Positions 17,075-25,910 are shown, counted from the stretch's first letter. The stretch: 64,000 bases of DNA from Paenibacillus xylanivorans (GCF_001280595.1 NZ_LITU01000083.1:261473-325472); one strand, 5' to 3'. Program-made: numbers and translations. The notes: a model not told the origin generated them from the sequence alone.

Positions 17075-18679
17075 ATGAAGCTTCGTAAAGGATTGATCTT
17101 GCTGCTTATTTTTGTTCTGGGTTTACAAACTGCAGGACTAACAGCGCAGGCAGCTAGTCAAAAGGAAATTGTCATTTATTTGGATGGTCAACGATTGGAA
17201 TCGGATGTTTCACCTTACATTTTACCCAAAGTAAATGTAACGATGGTTCCCCTGCGTGTCATTAGCGAAGGTCTGGGTGCATCTGTGCTTTGGTCACAGG
17301 CTACGCGCACCGTTACAATCAAGAAATCCGATTCGGTCATTACAATGACGAATGGACGCCAGCAGGCAACTGTGGAGGGTGCCGTGGTTGATCTTGATGC
17401 ATCGGTAGAATTGAAGCAAGGTCGTGTCATGGTACCGATTCGATTCGTCAGTGAGAATCTTGGAATCCAGGTTACCTGGAACCAGTCTGCGCAGACCATT
17501 GATTTGACCACAGGCAATGCCCCTGCCCCTGACCCTACCCCTGTAACACCAGCAGAACCTGGAGGAACGGGGACCACGCCAAGTACAGATGAGATGCGAG
17601 GCGCCTGGATTTCGACTGTAAATGGAGACTGGCCTTCATCTGGTGCCAAAGGAAATGTGGAGAAACAAAAGCTGGAGTTCATTCAGCAGCTCGATACGTT
17701 GAAGGATATGGGAATCAACGCTGTATTTGTTCAGGTGCGGGCTAATGGCGATGCGATCTATCCATCAGGTCTTGTACCGTGGAATAGCGTACTGACAGGA
17801 ACACAGGGGAAAGATCCCGGGTATGATCCACTTGCATTCATGATTGAGGAAGCTCACAAACGTGGCCTTGAGTTCCATGCCTGGTTCAACCCTTTCCGGG
17901 CTACCAATTCGGCAACTACAACCGGGCTCGCAGCCAATCATGTATCCAAGCTTCACCCGGACTGGATTGTTAATGCGTCAGGCAAATTGTATATTAATCC
18001 GGGCATTCCGGAAGCGAGACAGCATATTATGGATACCATCATGGAAGTGGTCAATCAGTATGATATTGATGGTGTACATCTGGATGATTATTTCTATCCA
18101 TCCAATGTGTCGTTTAATGATGATGCGGCTTTCAAAGCATACAACACATTGAATACGAGTGACCGTGCGGAATGGCGCCGGGATAACATTAATCAATTCG
18201 TCAAGCAGCTTGGAGAGAACATCCACAAGGTGAAAGCTGGCGTCCAATATGGCATTAGCCCATTTGGTGTGTGGCGTAACAAATCGGTTGATATGACAGG
18301 TTCGGATACAAAAGCCGGAGTAACCGCTTATGATAGCATGAATGCCGATGTGCGGACGTGGATCAAACAGGAGTGGATTGACTATGTTGCACCCCAAGTG
18401 TACTGGAGCATGACACTAAGTGCAGCACGATATGATAAAGTGGTTGACTGGTGGGCCAATGAAGTTGCAAATACCGATGTGAAATTGTATATTGGTCACT
18501 CTCCTTACAAGCTGGGCACACCGGAAATCGGGTGGCAGACCTCACAGGAGATCATTGATCAGCTTATATATAATGAGAAATATGATACGGTGAAAGGTGA
18601 TATTTTCTTCAGCTCACAGTATCTGACGAAAAATCCACTTGGCTTGATTGCCAAATTAAAAGGCTATTATGGACTGTAA
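17075..18679 (+). CDS. Secreted stalk-domain GHL10-type glycosidase
   Basis: Secreted protein of 534 aa. Seen: a signal peptide (residues 1-27, ending AQAA), a copper-amine-oxidase N-terminal-like stalk domain at about 30-150 in two half-repeats (KVNVTMVPLRVISEGL and QGRVMVPIRFVSENLG), a Pro/Thr linker at about 150-170, and a family-10-like glycosyl hydrolase domain (GHL10/DUF187) to the end, with MRGAWISTVNGDWPS, FVQVRANGDAIYPS, GLEFHAWFNPFRA and DGVHLDDYFYP. GHL10 proteins are thought to act on cell-wall or exopolysaccharide glycans. The substrate here is not known. GGAGG lies 9 bases before the ATG. Confidence 0.92.
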   Translation: MKLRKGLILLLIFVLGLQTAGLTAQAASQKEIVIYLDGQRLESDVSPYILPKVNVTMVPLRVISEGLGASVLWSQATRTVTIKKSDSVITMTNGRQQATVEGAVVDLDASVELKQGRVMVPIRFVSENLGIQVTWNQSAQTIDLTTGNAPAPDPTPVTPAEPGGTGTTPSTDEMRGAWISTVNGDWPSSGAKGNVEKQKLEFIQQLDTLKDMGINAVFVQVRANGDAIYPSGLVPWNSVLTGTQGKDPGYDPLAFMIEEAHKRGLEFHAWFNPFRATNSATTTGLAANHVSKLHPDWIVNASGKLYINPGIPEARQHIMDTIMEVVNQYDIDGVHLDDYFYPSNVSFNDDAAFKAYNTLNTSDRAEWRRDNINQFVKQLGENIHKVKAGVQYGISPFGVWRNKSVDMTGSDTKAGVTAYDSMNADVRTWIKQEWIDYVAPQVYWSMTLSAARYDKVVDWWANEVANTDVKLYIGHSPYKLGTPEIGWQTSQEIIDQLIYNEKYDTVKGDIFFSSQYLTKNPLGLIAKLKGYYGL

Positions 18680-18701
18680 AACATTTTAACGTAATAAGAC
18701 C

Positions 18702-18760
18702 AACCCCTGTTCTCATACAGTGGCAGTAGTAGCATGGACTGCCTGGAGAACGGGGGTTTT
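18702..18760 (+). terminator. Intrinsic terminator overlapping the start of yqhO
   Basis: CCCCTGTTCTC and GAGAACGGGG form a stem around a loop of about 30 bases, followed by TTTTATT. It ends the GHL10 transcript. The ATG at 18734 lies in its loop, so that ATG is unlikely to be the start of the next gene. Confidence 0.75.
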
Positions 18761-18763
18761 ATT

Positions 18764-19765
18764 GTGTTGATTAATGGAGTTTTTGAAGGCGGCGGCGTAA
18801 AGGGGATTTCACTCGCCGGCGCCGTAAAGGGTGCAGAGGATCACGGTGTCGAGTTCAATCGCGTAGCCGGCACGTCATCGGGTTCCATCGTAGCTGCTTT
18901 GCTAGCTGCTGGCTATCGGGCGGAAGAGATGAAAGGCATTATCGAGAATACGCCGTTTGCTTCGCTGCTGCGACGTTCTCCCATATTTGATACCAAGTGG
19001 ATTGGACCCGCAGCAAGGCTGTTTTTGAAGAAAGGGTTATATTCTGGGGAAGCGCTGGAATGCTGGATTCGGGATATGCTGAAAAAAAAGGGGGTTCGGA
19101 CGTTTGCAGATCTGCCTCCAGGGAAGTTATTAATTATTGCATCCGACATTTCCAATGGTACTATTTTGGTGCTGCCAGATGATATCAAACGATTCGGAAT
19201 AGATCCTTCGAAACTGGAGGTAGCTAAGGCCGTACGCATGAGTTGCAGCATCCCCTATTTCTTTGACCCGGTGGCTATTCGCAGATCCCCGATCTTATCC
19301 AAAGGTTTACGTTTTGCGGACCAGTTTGTTTACATCGTCGATGGCGCTTTATTGAGCAATTTTCCGCTCTGGCTGTTTGATGGAGAGCGTACAGAACGTG
19401 GAGGAGACATCATCCCTGTGGTCGGTTTTAAAATGGTTGGTAAAACTGAAGGAGAGCCAGCAAGAATCAGGGGTCCTCTAAGTATGCTTCAAGCTTTGGT
19501 AGAAACGATGCTTACTGCTCACGACGAACGATATATCGAACAGATCAATCGATTCCGTACTGTGAAAATCCCTACCCTTGGAATTAAACCTACGGAGTTT
19601 AACCTTTCCGTACAGGACAGTACAGCTTTATATCAATCCGGGGTCACCGCCGGTACTGAATTTTTCAGTGGATGGAATACGAAGATATATGGTGAACAGC
19701 TGGACAAACAGACACGAGAGCTAAGAAAGAAACAAGCGGAGAACCCGCCGCTGACTCCTGTATAA
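18764..19765 (+). CDS. yqhO: Patatin-like phospholipase (YqhO type)
   Basis: Patatin-family acyl hydrolase of about 333 aa. Seen: the oxyanion loop EGGGVKGISLAGA, the nucleophile elbow GTSSGSIVAALLAAG with Ser of G-x-S-x-G, and the second dyad residue Asp in YIVDGALLSNFPLW. The Ser-Asp dyad is complete. The start is taken as GTG 18764 (TTG 18767 is also possible), because the upstream ATG sits within a terminator loop. It matches B. subtilis yqhO in order, between mntR and yqhP/yqhQ. The lipid substrate is unknown. Confidence 0.88.
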   Translation: MLINGVFEGGGVKGISLAGAVKGAEDHGVEFNRVAGTSSGSIVAALLAAGYRAEEMKGIIENTPFASLLRRSPIFDTKWIGPAARLFLKKGLYSGEALECWIRDMLKKKGVRTFADLPPGKLLIIASDISNGTILVLPDDIKRFGIDPSKLEVAKAVRMSCSIPYFFDPVAIRRSPILSKGLRFADQFVYIVDGALLSNFPLWLFDGERTERGGDIIPVVGFKMVGKTEGEPARIRGPLSMLQALVETMLTAHDERYIEQINRFRTVKIPTLGIKPTEFNLSVQDSTALYQSGVTAGTEFFSGWNTKIYGEQLDKQTRELRKKQAENPPLTPV

Positions 19766-19771
19766 AAATGA

Positions 19772-19806
19772 AAAAGCAATTCTCCGCTGTTTGGAGAATT
19801 GCTTTT
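19772..19806. terminator. Bidirectional terminator between yqhO and the reverse gene
   Basis: AAAAGCAATTCTCC, loop of seven, GGAGAATTGCTTTT: a perfect 14-base stem with A-run and T-run, serving both converging transcripts. Confidence 0.92.
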
Positions 19807-19832
19807 CTGTGTGTTTCGCCGATATTAGCGCT

Positions 19833-20165
19833 TTAGTGATACTTAGGTACATCCTCATCACTTTTACCCTTTTGTCCCTGAATCACTTGGAAAGGATAAT
19901 CCTTGCGTTTTTTGGAAGAACCGCTACTTTTTCGAGTGCCTGACTGCGCATTAACTTTAGCCATGGTTTTAGCCGATGGTTTGATCTTCGGTGACGATGT
20001 CTTGCGTGCCCAACGGCGGGGCGGATACTTATAGAGCAGGAACACAACTCCGAACACGACGAGGGGGATGATAATTTGAGATATACCTCCACTTCCCAGC
20101 CTAGTCAAGATTCCAATAGCAGCGAGTGCGATGAACGTCCAAAATATGATTGCCTGCTTGTTCAT
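19833..20165 (-). CDS. Small membrane protein, YqhP-like position
   Basis: Protein of about 110 aa with two hydrophobic segments (about residues 6-22 and 28-44), then a very basic Lys/Arg/Ser/Pro-rich tail ending DVPKYH. No known domain is recognised. It overlaps or abuts the end of yqhQ. GTG 20174 overlaps the yqhQ stop, while ATG 20165 has better spacing to AAAGGG and is used here. By position between yqhO and yqhQ it corresponds to B. subtilis yqhP, but the sequence link is not certain. The tail may contact RNA or anionic lipid, which is speculation. Confidence 0.75.
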   Translation of the reverse strand: MNKQAIIFWTFIALAAIGILTRLGSGGISQIIIPLVVFGVVFLLYKYPPRRWARKTSSPKIKPSAKTMAKVNAQSGTRKSSGSSKKRKDYPFQVIQGQKGKSDEDVPKYH

Positions 20166-20170
20166 ATCAT

Positions 20171-21163
20171 TCACCCTTTCACAGGATCAAGTGTTGCAAC
20201 AGGAACTTCCGACGTGGCGGATACGTTTGCGAGTCTGGCATCCAACTCACGCATACGGTTAAACGAAGCAATGGATACTTCTACCTGTTCATTCGTTGGC
20301 TCTTTGGTTGTCAGCAATTGCAGCCACAGCCCCGGATATCCGAGATAACGAAGTACAGGGATGTCACGTACCGAGTTGGTCAACTTCAATAATTCGAATG
20401 AAATACCAAGTACGACCGGCAACAACAGCAAACGCTGTCCCATACGTTCCCAGAGGTTATCGTATGTGAAGAGCGAGTACAAAAATACGCCGATAATGAC
20501 AGTCAGCATAATAAAACTGCTTCCGCAACGATAATGCAGACGGCTATACTTCTGCACATTTTCTGGTGTTAGCTCTTCTCCGGCTTCGTGAGCACTAATG
20601 ACTTTATGTTCTGCTCCATGGTATTGGAACAGACGTTTAATCATCGGTGTCTGGGAGATCAGCCACAGATAGGCAAGCAACAGTATCAGCTTAATTCCGC
20701 CTTCCAGTAAATTATGCAGAAACTGATTGTCGAATGCATTTTTGAACAAAAAATTCTCAATAACAACCGGCAACAATGTAAGCACAATTTTACCAAATAG
20801 GAACGAAAGGATGGCTACTGCAGTGACGCCGATAATCATGCTAAGGCTCCAACCTGAGCCTTCTTTTTCTTTTTGCTTTGCTTTTTCTTCAGGTTCCAGT
20901 TCATCATCAGCATATGCGTCAGCAGAATAATTGAGATGTTTGCTTCCTTTGACGCTTGAATCTATAATGCTGACAATCCCGCGAAGTAGTGGAATCCGCC
21001 GCAATTTCATGACCCAGGACTTGTCTTGCTTGGGAACTTCCAGATACGTAATTTCGCCGTCTTTTCTTCGGACAGCTGTAACGTTGACATGTTTACCGCC
21101 GAACATTACGCCCTCAATGACAGCTTGCCCCCCGTAGCTGACAGGCTTGGATTGTTGAGGCAA
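20171..21163 (-). CDS. yqhQ: DUF1385 membrane protein YqhQ
   Basis: Membrane protein of about 330 aa of the DUF1385 (YqhQ) family, conserved in Firmicutes; function unknown. Seen: the family N-terminus YGGQAVIEGVMFGG, then RIPLLRGIVSIIDS, several hydrophobic helices, FQYHGAEHKVISAHEAGE, HYRCGSSFIM and YPGLWLQLLTTKEP near the C-terminus. The start is uncertain: GTG 21172 abuts the ribosome site, while TTG 21163 stands about 5 bases after AAGGTGA and is used. It is followed directly by the small membrane gene on the same strand, and is divergent from yqhR. Confidence 0.9.
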   Translation of the reverse strand: MPQQSKPVSYGGQAVIEGVMFGGKHVNVTAVRRKDGEITYLEVPKQDKSWVMKLRRIPLLRGIVSIIDSSVKGSKHLNYSADAYADDELEPEEKAKQKEKEGSGWSLSMIIGVTAVAILSFLFGKIVLTLLPVVIENFLFKNAFDNQFLHNLLEGGIKLILLLAYLWLISQTPMIKRLFQYHGAEHKVISAHEAGEELTPENVQKYSRLHYRCGSSFIMLTVIIGVFLYSLFTYDNLWERMGQRLLLLPVVLGISFELLKLTNSVRDIPVLRYLGYPGLWLQLLTTKEPTNEQVEVSIASFNRMRELDARLANVSATSEVPVATLDPVKG

Positions 21164-21379
21164 ATTATTCACCTTCCTATTCTGTTCTAGGCCTTCATGG
21201 TCGAAGGCTCTTTAATAACCCTATTGTATCGAATTTTGAGAGCAATTTCTAGTTTGCGAGTCGATCCAAGGACGATGTTGTTAACTTTGTCCTGATTTGT
21301 ACATACTACCCGGTAGAGTTAGGACAAAAATGGAGATTTAACCGTAGGTTTTGCAAACTGATTGTGAAGGAGAATATCG

Positions 21380-21958
21380 ATGGCAGAGTATACCGGTGAA
21401 CGCACATCAGATAAGGAAAATCAACGTGCTGACAAAGGAGAGCAAAAGGACCGGGGCAGGCGTCCTACCCAGCGGCAAGACCAAGCACATTATTTTACCA
21501 AGCCGTTACCTTTTGCAGTGGAACTTGGTTTTTTCGCGGGTTTTATTTGGGGAGGCTTGCATTGGCTGTTCTATCTGCTTCATTTCACAATTGTGCCATT
21601 AGGATTTTTGGCTGAACCGTTTTTCAAACACAATTTTATATATACTGCAGCAGGACATTTGACCGGTTGGCTGTTTTTTATTGTCTTTTCTCTTATCGCC
21701 TCGCTGATCTACACGTTCACCTTAAAAAAATTAAAAGGCCCGATTCCTGGCATGGTCTACGGCATCGTATGGTGGCTCATTATCTTTGTTCTGGTAGGTC
21801 CCAAACTGGATATGGTGAAGCCCTTAAACCGCTTAACTTGGGATTCCATCATTACAGAATTTTGTTTCTTTTTGCTGTGGGGGCTGTTTATTGGTTACAC
21901 CGTAACCATGGAGTTCACGGATGAACGGAAACGTGAGCCAGAGCAAGCGGGAGCATAG
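21380..21958 (+). CDS. yqhR: Membrane protein YqhR
   Basis: Membrane protein of 192 aa, of the YqhR family. Seen: a polar N-terminus of about 45 residues, four hydrophobic helices (at about 55-75, 95-118, 127-147, 158-178), and the conserved FFAGFIWGGLHWLFY and GPIPGMVYGIVWW. GAAGGAG lies before the ATG. Function unknown. It is divergent from yqhQ and 77 bases ahead of aroQ, the same order as in B. subtilis. Confidence 0.88.
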   Translation: MAEYTGERTSDKENQRADKGEQKDRGRRPTQRQDQAHYFTKPLPFAVELGFFAGFIWGGLHWLFYLLHFTIVPLGFLAEPFFKHNFIYTAAGHLTGWLFFIVFSLIASLIYTFTLKKLKGPIPGMVYGIVWWLIIFVLVGPKLDMVKPLNRLTWDSIITEFCFFLLWGLFIGYTVTMEFTDERKREPEQAGA

Positions 21959-22035
21959 CCGCAAAAAAGCTTCTCAATCCGGCAATGGCTGTGTTAAAAT
22001 AGCAGATGGTTATTTGCAGAAAGGGTGGAGCAGCT

Positions 22036-22479
22036 ATGAAACGGATTGTTGTAATCAATGGCCCGAACCTGAACATGCTCGGCGTACGTGAACCCGGCAT
22101 CTATGGAACGCTTAGTCTGAAGGATATTGAGGACAAAATTCGCAGACAGGCAGAGGAGCTGGGCATCTCCATCGCTTTTTATCAATCCAATCACGAAGGG
22201 GACATCATTGATCGCATTCATGTAGCGATGGGCGATGCAGACGGAATCATGCTGAATGCCGGAGCGTTGACCCATTACAGTTATGCTGTGCGTGATGCCA
22301 TCAATGCCGTAAAAGTTCCTACGGTAGAAGTACATCTATCCAATATTCATGCACGCGAAGCGTTCAGACATCATTCAGTTATTGCTGCAGAAACAATCGG
22401 GCAGATTGCCGGATTTGGCGAAGTAAGCTATGAACTGGGACTACTGGCTCTCGTGCGTCATCTGGACAAACAAACCTGA
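22036..22479 (+). CDS. aroQ: Type II 3-dehydroquinate dehydratase
   Basis: Removes water from 3-dehydroquinate in the shikimate pathway. 147 aa, the normal size of the dodecameric type II enzyme. Seen: GPNLNMLGVREPGIYG at the N-terminus with the active-site loop Arg and the Tyr base, FYQSNHEGDIIDRIH, NAGALTHYSYAVRDAI, and EVHLSNIHAREAFRHHS with the catalytic His. ATG 22036 follows GGGTGGAG. Next to yqhR and yqhT, as in B. subtilis. Confidence 0.97.
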   Translation: MKRIVVINGPNLNMLGVREPGIYGTLSLKDIEDKIRRQAEELGISIAFYQSNHEGDIIDRIHVAMGDADGIMLNAGALTHYSYAVRDAINAVKVPTVEVHLSNIHAREAFRHHSVIAAETIGQIAGFGEVSYELGLLALVRHLDKQT

Positions 22480-22518
22480 GCCGGGGACCCGGGAATGTGA
22501 GAGAAAGAAGGGTTACCG

Positions 22519-23592
22519 ATGGAAAACAAACGAGTAAATAAGTTGCGTGAGGCCATGCATGAACATGAACTCACAGCTATGCTGATTACAAATCCGATTA
22601 ACCGTCGTTATATGACGGGCTTTACAGGCTCAGCGGGATATGTGCTGATTACGGAACAGGAAGCCTATTTGCTTACCGATTTCCGTTACATGACACAGGC
22701 ACCGCAACAAGCCAAAGGGTTTACCGTTGTGGAGCATGGACCGAAACCGTTGGAATCCGTACGCGAACTGCTTGCATCGGCGAATATCAAACAGGTTGGC
22801 TTTGAGCAGGATCACGTCACTTATGGTACGCACACGGCTTATGCTGAAGCGCTTCAATCCATTGAATTGAAAGCTGTATCCGGTATGGTGGAGCAACTTC
22901 GCATGTTCAAGGACGAAGATGAGATCGCTGTAATGCAAAGAGCTGCGGATCTGGCAGATGCAACATTCAGTCACGTTTTGCAATTCGCAAAACCGGGTAT
23001 GACTGAACGTGAAGTGGATTTGGAGATGGAGTTTTTCATGCGCAAACATGGAGCGACTTCCTCTTCGTTCGACACCATCGTTGCGTCGGGTGAACGTTCT
23101 GCTATGCCTCACGGTGTAGCAAGTGGCAAAGTCATCGGACAAAATGAGTTAATTACATTTGACTTTGGTGCGCTTTTGGATGGATACTGTTCAGATCTGA
23201 CACGTACCATCGCAACGGGCACACCTGTACCTGAACTGCGTAAAATTTACGATATTGTACTGGAAGCCCAGTTACATACGCTGGCGAACCTGAAACCGGG
23301 CATGACCGGACGGGAAGCAGATGCATTGGCACGTGATATCATTGCAGGGCACGGGTACGGAGAGCAATTCGGACACAGCACGGGCCACGGTCTGGGTATG
23401 GAAGTCCATGAGGCTCCTCGTTTGTCCAAGCTTAGCGACGATGTATTGAAACCGGGCATGGTCGTAACTGTTGAACCGGGTATCTACATTGACGGTCTTG
23501 GCGGCGTGCGTATTGAGGATGACGTGGTGATTACCGAGACAGGTATTCACATTTTGACGAATTCGGACAAGAAGTTCACCGTAATTGGCTAA
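22519..23592 (+). CDS. yqhT: Xaa-Pro aminopeptidase-like M24 peptidase
   Basis: Metallopeptidase of 357 aa of the M24 (pita-bread) family that removes N-terminal residues preceding proline. Seen: an N-terminal creatinase-like domain (residues 1-130, with NRRYMTGFTGSAGYVLIT), then the catalytic domain with metal ligands Asp in TFDFGALLDGYCSDLTRT, His in GHSTGHGLGMEVHEAP and Glu in VVTVEPGIYI and GGVRIEDDV. All five ligand positions appear intact. The start follows AGAAGGGTT. It is probably co-transcribed with aroQ, 39 bases upstream. Confidence 0.95.
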   Translation: MENKRVNKLREAMHEHELTAMLITNPINRRYMTGFTGSAGYVLITEQEAYLLTDFRYMTQAPQQAKGFTVVEHGPKPLESVRELLASANIKQVGFEQDHVTYGTHTAYAEALQSIELKAVSGMVEQLRMFKDEDEIAVMQRAADLADATFSHVLQFAKPGMTEREVDLEMEFFMRKHGATSSSFDTIVASGERSAMPHGVASGKVIGQNELITFDFGALLDGYCSDLTRTIATGTPVPELRKIYDIVLEAQLHTLANLKPGMTGREADALARDIIAGHGYGEQFGHSTGHGLGMEVHEAPRLSKLSDDVLKPGMVVTVEPGIYIDGLGGVRIEDDVVITETGIHILTNSDKKFTVIG

Positions 23593-23604
23593 ATTACAGC
23601 CACT

Positions 23605-23876
23605 GGTGATATAAGACGATTTTTAATTTGTAGGTACAGGTTATTGCTGATTGAAGTGGACTATTGCAAAAGTAGTGGAGGGAGCGGAATCGATTCTGAA
23701 GAAGCGTTAGCGTTCGCCTTTGTCTCCTCATTTTAAACCTTATTAAAATCTAGTCGGGAAAATGAGGAGACAACAGCGATCGGAGGAACGATCCGAACCC
23801 GTAACGGTCACGTCGCACATGGTTACCATGTATAGTATGAATCCACCTATAAATTAACCCATCGTCTCATATCACC
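23605..23876. repeat. 272-base nested inverted-repeat element before efp
   Basis: Fills the gap of about 315 bases between yqhT and efp. Outer ends: GGTGATATAAGACGAT (23605-23620) and ATCGTCTCATATCACC (23861-23876), 15 of 16 positions pairing, extended inward by ATTTGTAGGT against ACCTATAAAT. Core: TTGTCTCCTCATTTT (23720-23734) pairs perfectly with AAAATGAGGAGACAA (23759-23773). Between them are imperfect arms such as CGGAATCG against CGATCCG, and in the right arm the hairpin ACATGGT-T-ACCATGT. No reading frame is evident. It could be a MITE-like mobile repeat or a large structured RNA. Confidence 0.75.
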
Positions 23877-23907
23877 TACTTTTCAACCATATCAGGAGGG
23901 ATTTTTT

Positions 23908-24465
23908 GTGATTTCAGTAAACGATTTTAAAACAGGCTTGACCGTCCAAGTGGACAACGACATCTTCACTGTAATTGATTTTCAACATGTTAAGCCAGGG
24001 AAAGGCGCTGCCTTCGTACGTTCCAAACTGAAAAACCTGCGCAACGGTAACACAGTTGAGAAAACATTCCGTGCAGGCGAAACTATTGGCCGTGCCATCA
24101 TCGAAAACCGTGGCGTATCCTACCTATATGCAAGTGGTACAGAGCACACGTTCATGGACAACGAAACATATGATCAATTCACACTGACAAGCGACCAACT
24201 GGAGTGGGAATTGAACTTCCTCAAAGAAAACATGAACGTAAAGATCGTTAGCTACCAAGGTGAAATCCTCGGAATCGACTTGCCTACAAGCGTAGAGTTG
24301 AAAGTTATCGAGACAGAGCCAAGTGTAAAAGGTAACACGGCACAAGGCGCTACCAAAAATGCTAAAGTGGAAACAGGCCTGAATGTACAAGTACCATTGT
24401 TCATCAACGAAGGCGATGTTCTGCTGATCGATACTCGTGAAGGTAAATACTCTTCCCGCGCATAA
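23908..24465 (+). CDS. efp: Elongation factor P
   Basis: Translation factor of 185 aa that rescues ribosomes stalled at consecutive prolines. Seen: an N-terminal KOW-like domain, the modification loop at about residues 28-36 (VKPGKGAAF, with Lys32 in the usual position), and two OB-fold domains ending with a normal C-terminus (LLIDTREGKYSSRA). GTG start behind AGGAGGGA. The promoter is not clear and may lie inside the inverted-repeat element upstream. Confidence 0.97.
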   Translation: MISVNDFKTGLTVQVDNDIFTVIDFQHVKPGKGAAFVRSKLKNLRNGNTVEKTFRAGETIGRAIIENRGVSYLYASGTEHTFMDNETYDQFTLTSDQLEWELNFLKENMNVKIVSYQGEILGIDLPTSVELKVIETEPSVKGNTAQGATKNAKVETGLNVQVPLFINEGDVLLIDTREGKYSSRA

Positions 24466-24501
24466 CCTTCACATGGTGTAAGCTAAATAAAGCTTTATTT
24501 C

Positions 24502-24535
24502 AACCCTTTGCCTTTTCTCTGGCAAAGGGTTTTTT
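24502..24535 (+). terminator. Intrinsic terminator after efp
   Basis: AACCCTTTGCC, loop of eight, GGCAAAGGGTT, T-run: a perfect 11-base stem. Confidence 0.93.
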
Positions 24536-24656
24536 CGAAAAAAGATTAGCCTATCAGACGCTTTCGTAATATACTGGGTTAAAGTCATTTTTCGGAGAGA
24601 ATAATGACCATGGACATCAATTAAGCATACTGCACAAGGTAGGGAGTGGATTTGCG

Positions 24657-25910
24657 TTGTCATTGTACGTCATGAAATTTGGGGGCAGCTCGGTCGGAGA
24701 TACAGAGCGCATGAAGCGTGTAGCCGGACGTGTTGTAGAAAAAGCGGATGAAGGACATCAGTGTGTAGTCGTGGTTTCGGCCATGGGGGATACCACGGAT
24801 GATCTGATTGATCAGGCGAAAAAGCTGAACAGTGAACTGCCTGCACGTGAGATGGATATGCTTTTGACTACGGGAGAACAGATCTCGATTTCATTGTTAT
24901 CCATGGCGATTCAGGCGCTGGGACGCAAAGCCATTTCATTTACAGGCTGGCAAGCGGGATTCCGGACGGAGCCGGTACACGGCAAAGCACGGATTAATGA
25001 TATTCATCCGGAACGGGTGAATCAGGCGTTGGCAGAAGGCAACATCGTAATCGTTGCAGGCTTCCAGGGCATGACGGAAGACGGCGAAATTACGACGCTT
25101 GGCCGCGGCGGATCTGATACAACGGCTGTAGCCTTGGCAGCAGCCATCAAGGCGGACGCTTGTGAGATTTACACTGATGTAGACGGTATCTATTCGACCG
25201 ATCCGCGAATCGTGAAGGTTGCACGCAAGCTCAAGGAAATTTCGTACGACGAGATGCTGGAACTAGCTAATCTAGGAGCAGCGGTATTGCATCCGCGTGC
25301 AGTTGAATACGCGAAGCATTCCGGTGTGCCTTTGATTGTAAGGTCGAGCTTTAACCATAATGAAGGAACGGTTGTGAAGGAGGAAGCAACAATGGAACAA
25401 GGCGTGGTAGTTAGTGGAATTGCCTATGACAAAAATGTGGCTCGCATCAGTATTCTGGGTGTACCAGACGTACCGGGAGTTCTTGCTGAGGTATTTGGTG
25501 CCCTTGCATCAGAACAGCTGGATGTCGACATTATCGTTCAGAGCGGCGTGATGGACGGCAAGGCAGACTTCTCGTTCTCTGTTGCGTTGTCTGACCGGGA
25601 GAACGCATTGCGTGTCATTGAGGCTCTTCACAGCCGCCTGCCTTACCGTGAAGTCACTTCCGAAGAAAACCTTGTTAAGGTCTCGATCGTTGGTGCAGGA
25701 ATGGTTAGCCATCCGGGTGTTGCTGCGAAGATGTTCAAAGTCATCTCGGGCGAAGGCGTTAGCATTAAGATGGTCAGCACTTCGGAGATCAAGGTATCGT
25801 GTGTTATTGACGGAGAGAAGCTTCATGACGTAATCAAGGCACTGCACACAGCGTATGATCTAGATACGGCAGAGCAGGCCGTGATTGGCGGACCGCAAGT
25901 TCGCAGATAA
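24657..25910 (+). CDS. lysC: Aspartate kinase, alpha subunit
   Basis: Phosphorylates aspartate, the first step to lysine, threonine, methionine and diaminopimelate. 417 aa. Seen: the kinase N-terminus VMKFGGSSVGD, TTGEQISISLLSMAI, TLGRGGSDTTAVALA, a C-terminal pair of ACT domains from about residue 260 (VLAEVFGALASEQLDVD; IVGAGMVSHPGVAAKMF). TTG start behind GGGAGTGG. An internal ribosome site and ATG at codon 246 match the beta-subunit start of B. subtilis LysC. No lysine riboswitch is evident upstream. B. subtilis has no aspartokinase gene at this point of the shared order. Confidence 0.95.
   Translation: MSLYVMKFGGSSVGDTERMKRVAGRVVEKADEGHQCVVVVSAMGDTTDDLIDQAKKLNSELPAREMDMLLTTGEQISISLLSMAIQALGRKAISFTGWQAGFRTEPVHGKARINDIHPERVNQALAEGNIVIVAGFQGMTEDGEITTLGRGGSDTTAVALAAAIKADACEIYTDVDGIYSTDPRIVKVARKLKEISYDEMLELANLGAAVLHPRAVEYAKHSGVPLIVRSSFNHNEGTVVKEEATMEQGVVVSGIAYDKNVARISILGVPDVPGVLAEVFGALASEQLDVDIIVQSGVMDGKADFSFSVALSDRENALRVIEALHSRLPYREVTSEENLVKVSIVGAGMVSHPGVAAKMFKVISGEGVSIKMVSTSEIKVSCVIDGEKLHDVIKALHTAYDLDTAEQAVIGGPQVRR
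25392..25910 (+). CDS. Aspartate kinase beta subunit from an internal start
   Basis: In frame within lysC: AAGGAGGAA at 25377-25385, a 6-base gap, then ATG 25392 (codon 246 of lysC). The product would be 172 aa holding only the two ACT regulatory domains. In B. subtilis aspartokinase II the beta subunit is made from just such an internal start at the same codon. Production here is inferred from the site and the parallel. Confidence 0.7.
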   Translation: MEQGVVVSGIAYDKNVARISILGVPDVPGVLAEVFGALASEQLDVDIIVQSGVMDGKADFSFSVALSDRENALRVIEALHSRLPYREVTSEENLVKVSIVGAGMVSHPGVAAKMFKVISGEGVSIKMVSTSEIKVSCVIDGEKLHDVIKALHTAYDLDTAEQAVIGGPQVRR

